The notes under the pieces are model-generated. The model was given only the letters and a program-made list of their open reading frames with translations. It did no database searches and was not told the DNA's origin. A stretch of 64,000 bases of DNA from Eucommia ulmoides (Eukaryota; Streptophyta; Magnoliopsida; Garryales; Eucommiaceae): positions 7,875,001 to 7,939,000 of the forward strand of contig CM028340.1 in assembly GCA_016647705.1 (NCBI GenBank). Reading direction: 5' to 3'. A program made the position numbers and the translations under genes. Every line of letters begins with the position of its first letter. The stretch's first letter is position 1. Of this stretch, positions 12,216-23,234 are shown in pieces.

Positions 12216-12499
12216 TTAACCGGAGAAAACACAAGGCATATTGCACAAACACATTTTTTTATTTTGATAAGAAAAATTACAACACTTTGTACAAACTGGA
12301 AGTTGTTCACAAAAGTGGATTATCACTACAGCAGTTGCACTTCAGCTAGTCAGCATTCCATAGGTGCCTGAGTAGCACATTCTCTTTTATTTCAAGATCG
12401 TATGTGCCTGAACGTGCGACCCTAGTGACTTTGTGTGTCCCCGGAGTTGAATCCACTGTGGATGTGGTTGATTTCACCATCCACGCGTTAGCGATCCTC

Positions 12500-13500
12500 T
12501 CCGGCCTTAGCCCTCCCAGGGCAGTAAATAGTTGCGATTTCTCCTTCTTCTCTGGGCCTGGGGCTCTCCCTGTGGTTCATCCCCATCAGGCAACTCCTGA
12601 TTTTCTCTCTGGAAGTAGTTCCGGAGATAACCTCTTTGGACAAAAGTTTCAATCTCCTATCGAAGCTGGAAACAGTTCTTTGTGGAGTGACCTCGGTCTT
12701 GGTGGAACTCACAGTATTGGATTATCGATCTCCCGACCGGCCTTTCCTTTAGGGGCGGCGGGGGAGGAAAAAAGTCTTGCCCTGAGTTTTCTGCGAAGAC
12801 CGTGGCCACTAAAGCTGTGAGCGAGGTGAACTCTGGTTGGTGACGCCCTAGAGGAGGAAGTGGCCTCCTGTCTTCGGGCAGGGGTTTAAACCTCCCTTTA
12901 GCTCATAATCTTCTCGAGCCTTGGGCTTGATTCGAACCTCTATTTACTGGTTTGCTCGGCTTGTTTGGTCCTGCCTGCCCTCTCCTGGTTGCAGCACGGA
13001 GGTCAGCACCATAGAATCTAGTCCTACGGTCTAGAGCTTAATCTAGTGTGAGAGTAGGGTTAGAGCAGAGATCATAGGATAATCTCTGATGTCGGAGCCC
13101 ATCAATAAAGGCATTTAGCGCAACAACGTCAGGAAGGTCATCACACAAATTTGCTTCTCGGTTGAAATGCTCAACGTAATCACCCAGAAATTCAATGGGC
13201 TCTTGCCGAAGAGTGAAAATATGAGCCACGGTCCTTAGCCTCTGTCGGGAACGACTGAAATAAGCCAGGAACAACTACGCGAGTTCCCTGAAGGTGGAGA
13301 TAGACGCTGGCCTTAAACCTTGGAACCACGATCTTGCAGCACCTATAAGGATGATGGGAAAGGCTCTGCACCGCAAAGCTACAAAGGTCACCTACATGTT
13401 CATATGAGACTTGAACATAGACAAGTGGTCAACGGGATCTGAGGTCCTATCATTGGACTCATCTGGGGTTGGGTAAAGTGCCTCGACGTTACTTCTTCCA
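12500..13500 (-). pseudogene. gypsy gag (Retrotrans_gag domain, broken)
   Basis: Leftward translation gives DPVDHLSMFKSHMNM, a stop, then LRCRAFPIILIGAARSWFQG, then FLAYFSRSRQRLRTVAHIF and NREANLCDDLPDVVALNAFI. These are the signature blocks of plant gypsy capsid. Farther left, near 12680-12720, a CEFHQDRGHSTKNC knuckle follows in another frame and is soon interrupted. In-frame stops and frameshifts are evident, so the copy could not make a full Gag itself. Confidence 0.8.
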
Positions 13501-14285
13501 AAACCTCATCCACAAAAAGAGAATTCACCTCCGGAATAACACCCAGTCCTACTCGGCCTCCTTGTATCTCCTAGAGATGGGCTTCCATATTGGTCAGGCG
13601 GCGTTCCACAGCCTCTCCTACTCGAGGCTCTCTCTGGATTTGACTATCCACAACTCAGGCCGCAAGGTGATGGGAGAGAGGTGAGCAGGAGTCAACCTCA
13701 CGATCACGCCAACCTCTATGATTAAACCTGACAGGCCGATGAAGAGCACGACCATTAGGGGACACCGACATATCCCTTGGCACAAATTCGCGTGTCAGGG
13801 GAGGTGGAGATCTTGGCATTGCAGGGGGTCCCTCTCCTATCCTGCAAACTTAGGGTTGCGAGGTATAGGGCGACCCTCGGGCTCTTGCCCATTCGAAGTG
13901 TCCACAAAAACAACGCGATCTTGAGGTGGCCCCTCTGGCGTTGCAGTCTGGAGAGCTGGTCCACCCTGAGCAGGGGACGATGGCAAGCGCGCGATGAGGA
14001 GTTTTATACTTGACTTGAACTCTTGCATTTATCATTCAAGGATATCAACTCGAGATGCCTCCACAGCTCCTGAGGTCTGTCCTGAAACCCGAGGAGGCAG
14101 AGTGGATGGCCTTGCATGACCATGGGGGGGCAGTTATCCTCGTTGGTAGGAGCTGGGGATATTTACTTAGATTTTTTTACATGTCTTCTCATTCTTCTGT
14201 TTTGTATCTATCTAACTAGACCTTGTGATCACTCAAGCTCAACTGAGCAGAGAACAGTAATCAGGAGAAGGATTTTTACTCGATT

Positions 14286-14304
14286 TCCACAGACAGCGCC
14301 AAAC
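14286..14304 (-). promoter_or_regulatory. Primer-binding site next to the 5' LTR
   Basis: The - strand reads TTTGGCGCTGTCTGTGG immediately after the LTR end. This GGCGC type of primer site is common in plant Tat/Athila-like gypsy elements and sets the element's orientation. Confidence 0.65.
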
Positions 14305-15103
14305 TATTGGTGTATAAAACTGATACACACCTCGAGTATAGTCTAGTCAGATGACATGTGGGTCATCTTGCTGAGGTGGAGTCGTCGGTTGAAAAGTTCT
14401 CGTGTGAGATGTGCTGGGTCCTGGAGGACTGATCTGCTGTGTCCAGACTCCTACTCCTCAGGGAGTGTACCTGCAAAAAAATCAGACCAAGGTTTGTCCT
14501 GGTAAAGCCCCTCCGGCATGGTAATCAGTGTTCAAAGAGAAAAGGTACAGAATATAGTAAGTAAACAAATGAACTCGCGCGTAATGTAAGTGTATTCAAG
14601 TGTACCTCGGGTTTACATAGCCCCCAATATATATAGGCATTGGAGATGATTAGTCGGGTCTAAACACAGTTAATTAGTCAAAACCCTGTGTTTAGCCGAT
14701 GATCCAGGGCGTTTTAGGAGATAATCGTTGGGCTTGGGTTTTTGGGCCCATTTGGCGAAGCCCGCGAGCCTTTGTCAAGCCTGCGACAGTGAGTTGGTGT
14801 AGAAGACTGGAGATCCGTGGAGTCCTGGAGAAGAAACAAGGTGAAAGGAGGAGCCAGTCGAGGTGAACGGCTGAGTCCCTAAAACTGATCGCCCAGGACA
14901 CGGTGTAGAGCTCAGAGCGGTACATCTCTGCGGGGTTCCTTGCTCTTCCCTAGATGTAAATGAGGTTCCAGAGAGGAGTCATGGTTGGCGTATGCTCCAG
15001 CGTGGCGTTTGTGGATTTCAGGATGCGTCTCTGTCACTACGACGACGAACACGTAGCTGGGTCTCAAGTATTGACTCAGAGGTGCCCAAAAATACCCTCA
15101 TCA
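14305..15103 (-). repeat. 5' LTR (right copy)
   Basis: Starts TATTGGTGTATAAAAC (a substitution in the usual TG end) and finishes ATACCCTCATCA. Pairs with 9412-10201. The many differences indicate an old insertion. Confidence 0.85.
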
Positions 15104-15399
15104 ATACTTAAACGAATTCAATGCTCATATAACATAAAAATACAACTAATAATGCCAAGTTGTGCTAAAAAATATTGTATGAAAATCAAAATAATGTTCC
15201 GTACATTTGTCCACGTAATTAATTTGCAATACACATGTTTTAAAATATATCATGCAATAATTTTTTTTTTTAATTTTTTTAAGGTTCCACTTTCACCCAA
15301 ATTCTTATAATTTATAATGATTACTTTTGCCACCTTTGCCCATCTACAATTAATCATAAAGGAAAAATTGTACTTTTCACCCTTTTAAGAATTAACTAG
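15104..15399. other. No gene seen
   Basis: AT-rich flank between the gypsy element and the hAT element. Nothing recognisable. Confidence 0.5.
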
Positions 15400-15407
15400 T
15401 ATTTACT

Positions 15408-16475
15408 AAGGATGGCCATGGGCCGGGCCGAACTTTAGCTAGGGTATTACAAAAATATACAAGACTCTAGCCCGGTCTAGCCTTAGTTTTCACTCCCAAG
15501 CCCGACCCTCTCAAAATAAATTAAAGCCCAAGCCCAGCCCTATAATTTTTTTTTAATTTAAAAATTAAACAGAAACAAAAACATAATCACCACCAGGCCA
15601 TTCATTTCTAACAAAAAAAAAAAAAAATCCTAAAATGAATCGTGTACTTGCCAAACAATGAATCATGAATCCGAAGTATGAACACATATAGATTCACGAA
15701 TATGTGTTTACCTAAACTCCGTCGCGACAAAACCTTGAACGACAGGATTGAGCGGTCAGCGGTAAAAATAGCTAGGTGAGATTGACGGTGAGTTAAACGA
15801 GATCGATAGAAAAATGAGACGAGGTGAAACGAGACATGAGACATTGATTGACAGTGAGGTGAGACGAGACAACGATCAACGATGAGAAACTGAATAGCAA
15901 TGAGGCAAGACAAGGACAAGGGTAGGCATGGAGGGAGATAGCATATCGCCGTTTTCTCTTTCGGGACTGAAGTAGGTATTCTGGAAAGTTGGAAGTGGGA
16001 GTGAACTGGTTTGGTGGGTGAAAATGAGAAAATGGTTACCGGTTGGTGGTGGGAATTGTGTAAAGTCCAACAACAAGATGATGACAGGCTGTATAGGACG
16101 TGAATTGGGTGTGAATTGAATTGGAGTGGAGGAAATGGAATTTGAGAGATAAAGTGAGACTTTTGTTGATAAAGTGGGTGAATAGAAAAAAGACAAACTA
16201 ATGGGACAATGATCACGTGACCAACACAATGTGAAACTCTTTAATCATTAATTATAATAATATTTGAAATGTATATATTTTTTAAAATTATCAGGTCGGG
16301 CCAGACCGGCCCTAAAAGAAAATTAGCAGGTCCAAGCCCGACCCTATATTTGACCGGGCATGCATTTTCAGGCCCAGGCCCTGCCCTTAGGCTTAAAATT
16401 CAAGCCAAAGCCCTAAAAAAAATAGGGCCAGGCTGGGCAGGCCGAACGGGCCCCTAGGCCCATGACCACCCCTAT
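15408..16475. mobile_element. hAT-type non-autonomous DNA transposon
   Basis: The ends form imperfect inverted repeats: AAGGATGGCCATGGGCC on the left, and the reverse complement of the right end ATAGGGGTGGTCATGGGCC. An exact 8-bp target duplication TATTTACT flanks it (15400-15407 and 16476-16483), as expected for hAT. Subterminal regions are full of AAGCCC/GGGCTT-like blocks. No transposase motif is visible. The 202-codon - strand ORF at 15608-16216 has no recognisable domain. Confidence 0.85.
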
Positions 16476-16663
16476 TATTTACTTACACTCTAAACTTTCA
16501 TACTATAGAAAAATAATTCTAAATAAATATAAATTATTTTTTGAATAAAATATATTTTTAGAGTATTGTAATACCTCCAAAATTTATATTTTTGAAAATA
16601 ATATTATTTAAAAATAATTTATAATTTTCATGGGGTAATTTTGATATATTATAAAAAAAAAAA

Positions 16664-17698
16664 AGGTTTATACTATTTACCTCCCTGTCGTTTTGCACTA
16701 AACTAGATTCCTCTCCTGTAGTTTTATAAATTTTGGTAAACCTCCTATCATTTTAGACAAAGACCACTTACTTCTTTTATAGGTGAAATATAAGTAAAAT
16801 TTTATTGTAATGACAATTTTGCCCTTACCCATTTAAAAATAATTAAATAATTAAAAATTAAAATACATAAACAACCCTTTAAATTTGTTTTATAAATATA
16901 TATCTTCATCCTTTACTTTTTTCCACTAACAACTCTATTTAAAAAATATTTACTTTTTAATCCTTTTATTTTAACAATTATTTATTTATTTTTTTAAAAA
17001 AACAAGAAGAATACATCTGCTTCTACCTTGCCTCCTCTCCCTAACTTTCTCTCTAGGCCTATCGGATCTGTACTCACCAGCAAAAATCCATGGAGAATCT
17101 GTGCCCACGGTCATGGAGCTGCTGGCGTAGCCAAAGGTCCCAAAGCCGTCGACGCCTAGTTAAAAAAACTTCCATACGCAAAAGAAAAAGTAACCAAACT
17201 CCATTTCTATTTCCATGACATGGTGAGTGGGAAGAATTCAATGGCAAAGACGGTAGCTCAGGCCAACGACACCGTCAAATTGCCGACCTTCTTCGGAATG
17301 TTCAACATATTGGATGACTCATTAAGTTGGACCCAAATCGAATTCAAAGATCATGGGTCGGGCTCAAGGCCTTTATGGTTTGGTCGGACTTGACGAGTTG
17401 GCTCTAGTAATTAGCCTCAATTTTGTATTCACTGGCGGTGAGTACAACGACAACACCTCAGTGTATTGGGGCAAAATCCAGTGCTCCATCGCTACCATGA
17501 AATGCTGATTCTCAGTGGATCATAGGTATTATTGAATTCTAAAAAAACATAAAAGAATAAAAATATATGTATTTTAAGGGCATTTATGTCTTTTTACAAG
17601 GAAAAAAATTGTCAAATGGGGTGGCTGGTATTTTAAAAAAGACAAATGAGGTTTGTGGTTTTGAGCAAAATGATAGGAGAGGTAAATGGTATGAACTC
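16664..17698 (+). mobile_element. Pack-MULE-like element carrying a dirigent gene fragment
   Basis: Terminal inverted repeats of roughly 35 bp: left TTTATACTATTTACCTCC, right (reverse complement) TTCATACCATTTACCTCT, both followed by a TCGTTTTGC/TCATTTTGC block. TTATAAAAA follows the right end and the same string precedes the left end, before an A run. The related uninterrupted LTR at 8170-8437 shows the empty site, which confirms insertion and a duplication of about 9 bp, typical of Mutator elements. There is no transposase; the centre is a captured gene piece. Confidence 0.75.
17163..17530 (+). pseudogene. Dirigent protein gene fragment (frameshifted, truncated)
   Basis: Dirigent proteins guide stereo-selective coupling of phenoxy radicals in the cell wall. 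The fragment reads KEKVTKLHFYFHDMVSGKN and TVAQANDTVKLPTFFGMFNI in one frame. After a shift near 17322 it reads SNSKIMGRAQGLYGLVGLDE and LNFVFTGGEYNDNT. After a second shift it reads LSVLGQNPVLHRYHEM and then a stop. These blocks follow dirigent order, including the HFYFHD, GRAQG and NFVFT-G-YN motifs. The signal peptide and the last C-terminal segment (GGTG-F-ARG in the family) are missing. It lies inside the MULE and is intron-less, as dirigent genes usually are. Confidence 0.85.
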
Positions 17699-17859
17699 TT
17701 ATAAAAAATTTATAAATAAATGAATATAGGATAAACTTTGAGGGTTATAAGTGTAATTAATGTTTGTTTTTATATGGAGGTGTAAGGGTGATATTAATAT
17801 ATGTGTGAGTTGTATCATTGTATGGGTACATATTGGAAATGTGTAAAGTATGAGAATAT

Positions 17860-18283
17860 GGTAACCGCTATCTCTCTCTTGTCTACCTCAAATATGCTAA
17901 CAAATGAAGCAAGACTTGGTGTTTATAGCAAAACTTCCTAGTTGATGGTAGGTGAACATCAAACACTTTCACTTTAGGGGGTTAATGTCATTATAAGCCC
18001 ACCCATTAATGAAGTGACTTGCTCTACCTTTAGGGTTTAAGTAAAGTGTAATCATTACACTTACCTCCAATCTTATAAATGACAATTAGGTGCAAACTGA
18101 TGGGTGCAAAGTGTAATTATCTTTGTTTACGGTTTGGAATTTCGAAATTGATTTGTAAACTGTGTTGAGACACTAATGGTTGTTGTTTTTTCTTTCTCCC
18201 CCTTTCACTTTAGTGGTTTCATTGGCAACAATGTTCCCTTCAGTGAACTGCGACCACCATTTTGTTAGAATAATCGTCGTTTG

Positions 18284-18314
<31 letters not shown>

Positions 18315-18525
18315 TTCTATCCCTCTCCCACTCTGTTTTTTGAATCTTCATTTTGATGGAATTTGAAAACCGATTATCTCAGTTTTGATTCTCAATTAAG
18401 TTTAAGTTTGTTATTAGTTTTTATTAGCTTAGGATTTTTTATTCAATTTTTTAATATGAAATGGATTTTTAATATCAGTTAGTATACTGATGGTGACGTT
18501 GGTTTGGAGTGTGAATGGTGATATG
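17860..18525. other. No gene seen
   Basis: Contains a CT-rich microsatellite near 18285-18315. No coding signal or repeat was recognised otherwise. Confidence 0.5.
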
Positions 18526-18709
18526 TAGGGCTGGTCATGGGCCTGAGGGCTCGCCCAGCCTGCCCAACCCATCACCATTTTTTAGGGTTTGGGCTTGGTT
18601 TTTGAGTCCATGGGTAGAGCTTGGGCTCAAAAATCAAAACCCGTTCATTTTTAGGGCCATGCTAGGGCTTGGAAATTTTTGTTTAAGGTTGGCCCGACCT
18701 AATCTGGTC

Positions 18710-18712
<3 letters not shown>

Positions 18713-18773
<61 letters not shown>
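18713..18773. repeat. (TA)n microsatellite
   Basis: About 30 TA repeats within the hAT-like element. The apparent ORFs across it are artefacts. Confidence 0.95.
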
Positions 18774-18775
<2 letters not shown>

Positions 18776-19294
18776 AAATAAGAAAGAAATAAATTATTGG
18801 GGAGGAAAGTGTAATTTATTCTTCTAATGTAGGGTGACGAGTAGTGTACAACTACAAAGAGTAGATTCTTTTCCCGTTTCCTTGTTTCCATCATTTTTTG
18901 ATAACTGTAAAACACTATGCTTTGTCTGTCTTAAAATCCATAATGTTTGGCCTTTGACTCAATCTCTAAACCAAACCTTATCCATTCTCTCTGTATGCAT
19001 ATGAAACAGTAAAATGAATTATTAATGGTATCAATCCATGTTCTCTTCCTCAAATCACTCATCTCTCTCTTCCCCTCTTCCTCTATCACCACATCTCCGA
19101 TCTGGGATTCATGCACCTTCATTGCCATTGTCTTTGTTCCATCGTTGTGCATCATCATCACTGAAGTGGCATCATCGTTGTTCCATCGCCGTGCATCAGA
19201 TCACTGCGTTTTCAATTTTACCAGATCCAACTCCCATTTCTCGCGCTGGTGATATTTCGTTGCTCTTATCATCATTGCATTTCCGTTCCTAGGG

Positions 19295-19297
<3 letters not shown>

Positions 19298-19358
<61 letters not shown>
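19298..19358. repeat. (TA)n microsatellite
   Basis: A second TA tract of about 30 units in the same hAT-like element. Confidence 0.95.
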
Positions 19359-19362
<4 letters not shown>

Positions 19363-19670
19363 TTGTGTATGCAAAACGTTTTACTTCAAAGTGTCTCCAT
19401 TAATTTGCAGTTCTCTTGATCTCTCAAATCTTATAGATTTCATCTGTTATTTATCTCTTTCTTTTATTTTTTTTAATTTATGTTATACATTATTTATTAA
19501 ATTATTAAAAAAAAATATAGGGTTGGGCCGGGCTTGGGCTTTATTCTTTTGTTTAAGGCAGGGCTTGGGCATAAAGATAAGGCCCGTTCATAGGGCCAGG
19601 CTGGGCCTAAATTATTTTTTGTAATTTCCTAGGTAGAGCCCAACCCAATCCCTACCCATGATAGACCTAG

Positions 19671-20260
19671 CGGTGTGGCGATTAGGGTAGTGAACCCTCA
19701 CTTTTAAGCATATCGAAACACCATAACGTTTTACATAGTGCACAGGCAATACCTCATTGTTCCTGACGACGAGTTTTGTGTTTGTTGTTCTCTCTCACTG
19801 TCTCTTCATCTATATATAAATTAATGTTTGAATCATGTGATACAATATGTTAGGTTATGGTATATGGTTTTGATGGGAAATTAAGTTTGGTTTGAATTAA
19901 TAGCATTTTGATATGAACGAATTAACTTAACTTTTGATTAAGAAAACTATCTTTACAAGTTTTAACTTAAGTTTGCGGTTTATAATTTATATTCATTTAA
20001 ATCATTGCCTATTTAGGTTTGATGTTTAATTCATTATGTTATAATATTTGTGAAGTTAAGTACTTTAATTTGCTGAGAAATTGTTGTTGTTGATGAAAGT
20101 AAAGTAGATAGACAATAAGACAACAAAGAAAAGGGGTTTGAAGCACAAACTAAAGAAGCAAAATTTAATTATGTAAATATTTCTATGAAAATTAATCATT
20201 GCGTTTTGTATTTATTTAGACGTGCATCTAATAATTGTTGAGCTATTGTTAATACTTTAG
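19671..20260. other. No gene seen
   Basis: AT-rich sequence leading into the tandem array. It may be the upstream part of the decayed Ulp1-like gene, but no motif supports this. Confidence 0.4.
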
Positions 20261-21187
20261 AAATGAAGGTGATTGCAATGTCGAGAACCGTGGATTGGTG
20301 GAGGAAGCGAATGTCTCAGGTGATGTGGCAACAGTAAATGGGGGTACTTATTTATCTAAAAATTAATCATTGCGTTTATATTTATTTAGACATTTGTTTA
20401 CTACTTGTTGAGCTATTGTTAATATTTTAGCACTGAAGGCGATTGCAATATAAAGAACCGTGGATCGGCGGAAGAAACGAATGTCTCAGGTGATGCAACA
20501 GTGGTAAAGGGTAAGTATTTCTCTAAAAATTAATCATTGCATTTGTATTTGTTTAGACACACGTCTACTACATGTTGAGCTATTGTTAATATTTTAGCGC
20601 TGACAACAATTGCAATGTCGAGAACCATGGATTGGCAGAGGAAGCGAATGTCTCAGGTGATGCGGCAACGATAAAAATGGTAAGTATTTCTCTGAAAATT
20701 AATCATTGCATTTGTATTTAGTTAGACATACATCTACTACTTGTTGAGCTATTGTTAATAGTTTAGCATTGAAGGCGATTGCAATGTCGACAACCGTGGA
20801 TTGGCGGAGGAAGCGAATGTCTCAAGTGATGCAATAACGGTAAAGGGTAAGTATTTCTTTGAAAATTAATCATTGCGTTTGTATTTATTTAAACATGCAC
20901 CTAATACTTGTTAAGCTATTGTTATTATTTTAGCGCCGACAGCGATTGCGATGTCGAGAACCGTGGATTAGAGGAGGAAGTAAATCTCTTAGGTGATTCG
21001 GCAACGGTGAAGGGTAAAGGGTAAGCATTTCTCTGAAAATTAATCATTGTGTTTGTATTTATTTAGATATGTGTCTACTACTTGTTGAGCTATTGTTAAT
21101 ATTTTAGCGCCAACGACAATTGCATTGTCGACAACCCCAAATTGGAGGAGGAAGCGAATGTCTCAAGTGATGTGGTAACGGTAAAGG
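20261..21187 (+). repeat. Six-copy tandem array of exon-like units (~168-bp period)
   Basis: Cores start at 20261, 20431, 20598, 20767, 20934 and 21108. Each follows an acceptor-like TTTTAG (or CTTTAG) preceded by a T-rich AGCTATTGTTAATA block. Five end at a donor-like GTAAG or GTAAA, most as AAGG|GTAAG; the first ends at GTACTT. In the same frame all six encode variants of DCNVENRGLAEEANVSGD with no stop, while other frames contain stops. Most cores are 80 nt, which is not a multiple of three, so simple serial splicing would not keep one frame. The array lies about 0.5 kb upstream of the decayed Ulp1-like gene on the same strand. Confidence 0.8.
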
Positions 21188-21329
21188 GTAAAAGGTTATA
21201 AGGTAAATTATTTATCCTTGGTTTAACCAATTGTGTTATAGAATTGTTTATGAGCTAAGTTATTTTTTTGTAAATGTTAAAAGTTTAATTTGTCCAAGTG
21301 CAGGAATTTTAATTGCTTTGGAAGCATTT

Positions 21330-21580
21330 TATAAGTTCTTTCATGAATCTTACAAGTTCTTTGTCTAACGTTAGAAGTTTTCCATCTAAGTTTAAAAGTT
21401 TAGGGTTAATAGTTACAAGTTCTTCGACGAATGTTACAAGTTGTTACAAGTTTTCTATCTATTACAAGTTTCATTTGTCCTAGATACAAGTTGTTTGAAT
21501 AATTGGACAAGTTTTTTGTTCAACATTACAAGTTTAGGATGAAATGTTACAAGTTTAGGGTTAATAGTTACAAGTTTAAT
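21330..21580. repeat. Dispersed ACAAGTT repeat cluster
   Basis: The heptamer ACAAGTT, mostly as GTTACAAGTTT, occurs about ten times in 250 bp at irregular spacing of 9-40 bp. It lies just before the first Ulp1-like exon and may be intronic. Confidence 0.8.
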
Positions 21581-23234
21581 GAATTTCCTGAGACAATTAA
21601 TAAATATAAGATGTTTTTAAAATTTGAATTGTTTGTCTTTGAAGGCCCCCATTGAGACGAGGCTAACTATCAATGCCATGTTAGATGTAATCGAGCCTCT
21701 GACCGAGCCGCAAAGAGTAGCTGTCAGTGAAATGGGGTTTGGAGGGGTTCTTCAAATAAAACTTAAAAACTGTCTTTGACATTATTGAGTTGGTTAGTAG
21801 GAAGATTTGACCTCGTTTCTTGCTCATTAACAGCTCATGGTAGGAAGTTGGAGATTACTTCCAAGGATGTGCACCACATCTTTGGAATAAGTTATGAGGG
21901 ACTCTTGGTCAAGAAAGATGGGGATATTGACGACATTAAGGAATTCAAGAGTCTACTCGATTTGGGAGGACAATTTGTAGGACTCTAGGACCTTAGGAAT
22001 GAACAATATGAAATGGAGATGGTTGAGGTAGAATTCTGGGTTAGGTTTTCGTTGTTGTTGATTGGGTTGTTGCCAACAGTACAAGGGTGCCGCTATCCTA
22101 CTTGCACGCCTTGAACCCTGTGGACACAATCGCCAACAGAAATTGGACGACCTTCACCCTCTATTTTCTTTGCGTCGGTTTGAAGAAGCGGGCAAAAAAC
22201 GTGATAAAAGAGGCACTCAAATACCTATTGTTGTTGATAGTAAGCCAAATTGTACTAGTATTAACATATTATTTGTAGCTTATTCATCTCGCTTTCAATT
22301 AACTTCTTCTTCTCTTCTTGCACAGATTTTTTATTTTGATCATTTCATGCCCACTGAGGATGTTGTTCATCATCCCCAAGATAATAGGGCGTTACTCTAG
22401 ATAAGCTCTTGGGTTAAGGACGAGATAAAGAAACGTATGAATCATATAAAAGAATTAAAAGCGTTCAATAAAAAAGAGGTACTTTTTTGCATTCTGCAAT
22501 TTCTTTCCATTCAATGTTTTTCCATGTTTTGGTCATTATTGTTTGTATTCACATTTTTTTTTTAGTTTAGGTCTTGCTCGTGCCGATTGTCGAGCCAGAA
22601 AAGATGGAGAAAATAGAGTACATTCGGGAAATAAAGGATGAGAGTAAAGAGAATATGCAAGAAAAGGTTGGGGATGGTCATCCTCATGGCCTCTAAAAGA
22701 CGATGGATGAATACCAAAATATGCTGGTGGGCTATGGGTCAGAAATCAAGGAGGTTCGGGGTGAGGTAGCTGTTGATCCTAAGATTTTAATGGACAATTA
22801 AATTTTGATATTTTTTGTGGAACTAACGATTTTGTTAAGTGTTTTAGTGAAGATATTATCATGAAGAAGTTGAGAAAAATGCTAATTGGATGCTAAAGAC
22901 ACTGACAAAGATTATGGATGTTAAGAGACTGGAGATTTTGAAGAATCTAGGGAAAAACAACTCAAGTTAAATTTTTACTCTTAATATATCCCGATTAGGA
23001 TCACACACGACACAAAATGTTTTTACAATTAAGTGTGTTTTTAATAGGATCCTAATTAGCTAATATATTTTCTTCTATGTGTAATTGAAGAATAAATATT
23101 GATTTAAGAAAGATAATTGATTAAAATTGAATTTAAGAATTTAGTGGAGTTAATTGAGAAAAGAAATAGGTTAAAGGGGCAAAAACGTCGAAGAAAAATA
23201 GTAAAAAATTAATTAAGGAAAAAGTTATCCAACA

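Larger units (their letters stand above)
9412..15103 (-). mobile_element. Non-autonomous Ty3/gypsy element with gag and no visible pol
   Basis: Two similar LTRs (9412-10201 and 14305-15103) enclose 4.1 kb. A GGCGC-type primer site lies inside the right LTR, so the element is on the - strand. gag remains at about 12500-13500. No reverse transcriptase, integrase or protease motif is seen between 10202 and 12400; that space holds GC-rich tandem repeats. This layout and the CEFHQDRGHSTKNC-type gag knuckle recall the Tat lineage, whose 3' regions are known for tandem repeats. The flanking 5-mers (ATATC, ATACT) match only in part. The element is clearly more GC-rich than its surroundings. Confidence 0.8.
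16568..17859 (+). repeat. LTR fragment, interrupted by a MULE
   Basis: Begins TGTAATACCTCC. The flanks 16568-16663 and 17699-17859 together are the reverse complement of 8170-8437. It ends abruptly after GAGAATATGG, while the left-hand copy continues. Confidence 0.6.
18526..19670. mobile_element. Second hAT-like element, related to 15408-16475
   Basis: The left end TAGGGCTGGTCATGGGCC and the reverse complement of the right end CTAGGTCTATCATGGGTAG are imperfect inverted repeats of the same type. The interior again holds GGGCTTGGG/CCAAGCCC blocks at both sides. Two long (TA)n tracts lie inside. A matching 8-bp target duplication is not evident. Confidence 0.6.

Noticed and set aside
15608-16216. 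202-codon - strand ORF inside the hAT element
   Set aside because: It is rich in Ser, Phe, Leu and His with no motif. It lies in a TIR-bounded non-autonomous element and overlaps another-frame ORF; best read as chance.
20261-21187. CRISPR-like or rRNA-spacer array
   Set aside because: The units are long and fully repeated, with splice-like borders and no unique spacers, and the context is a plant nuclear genome.
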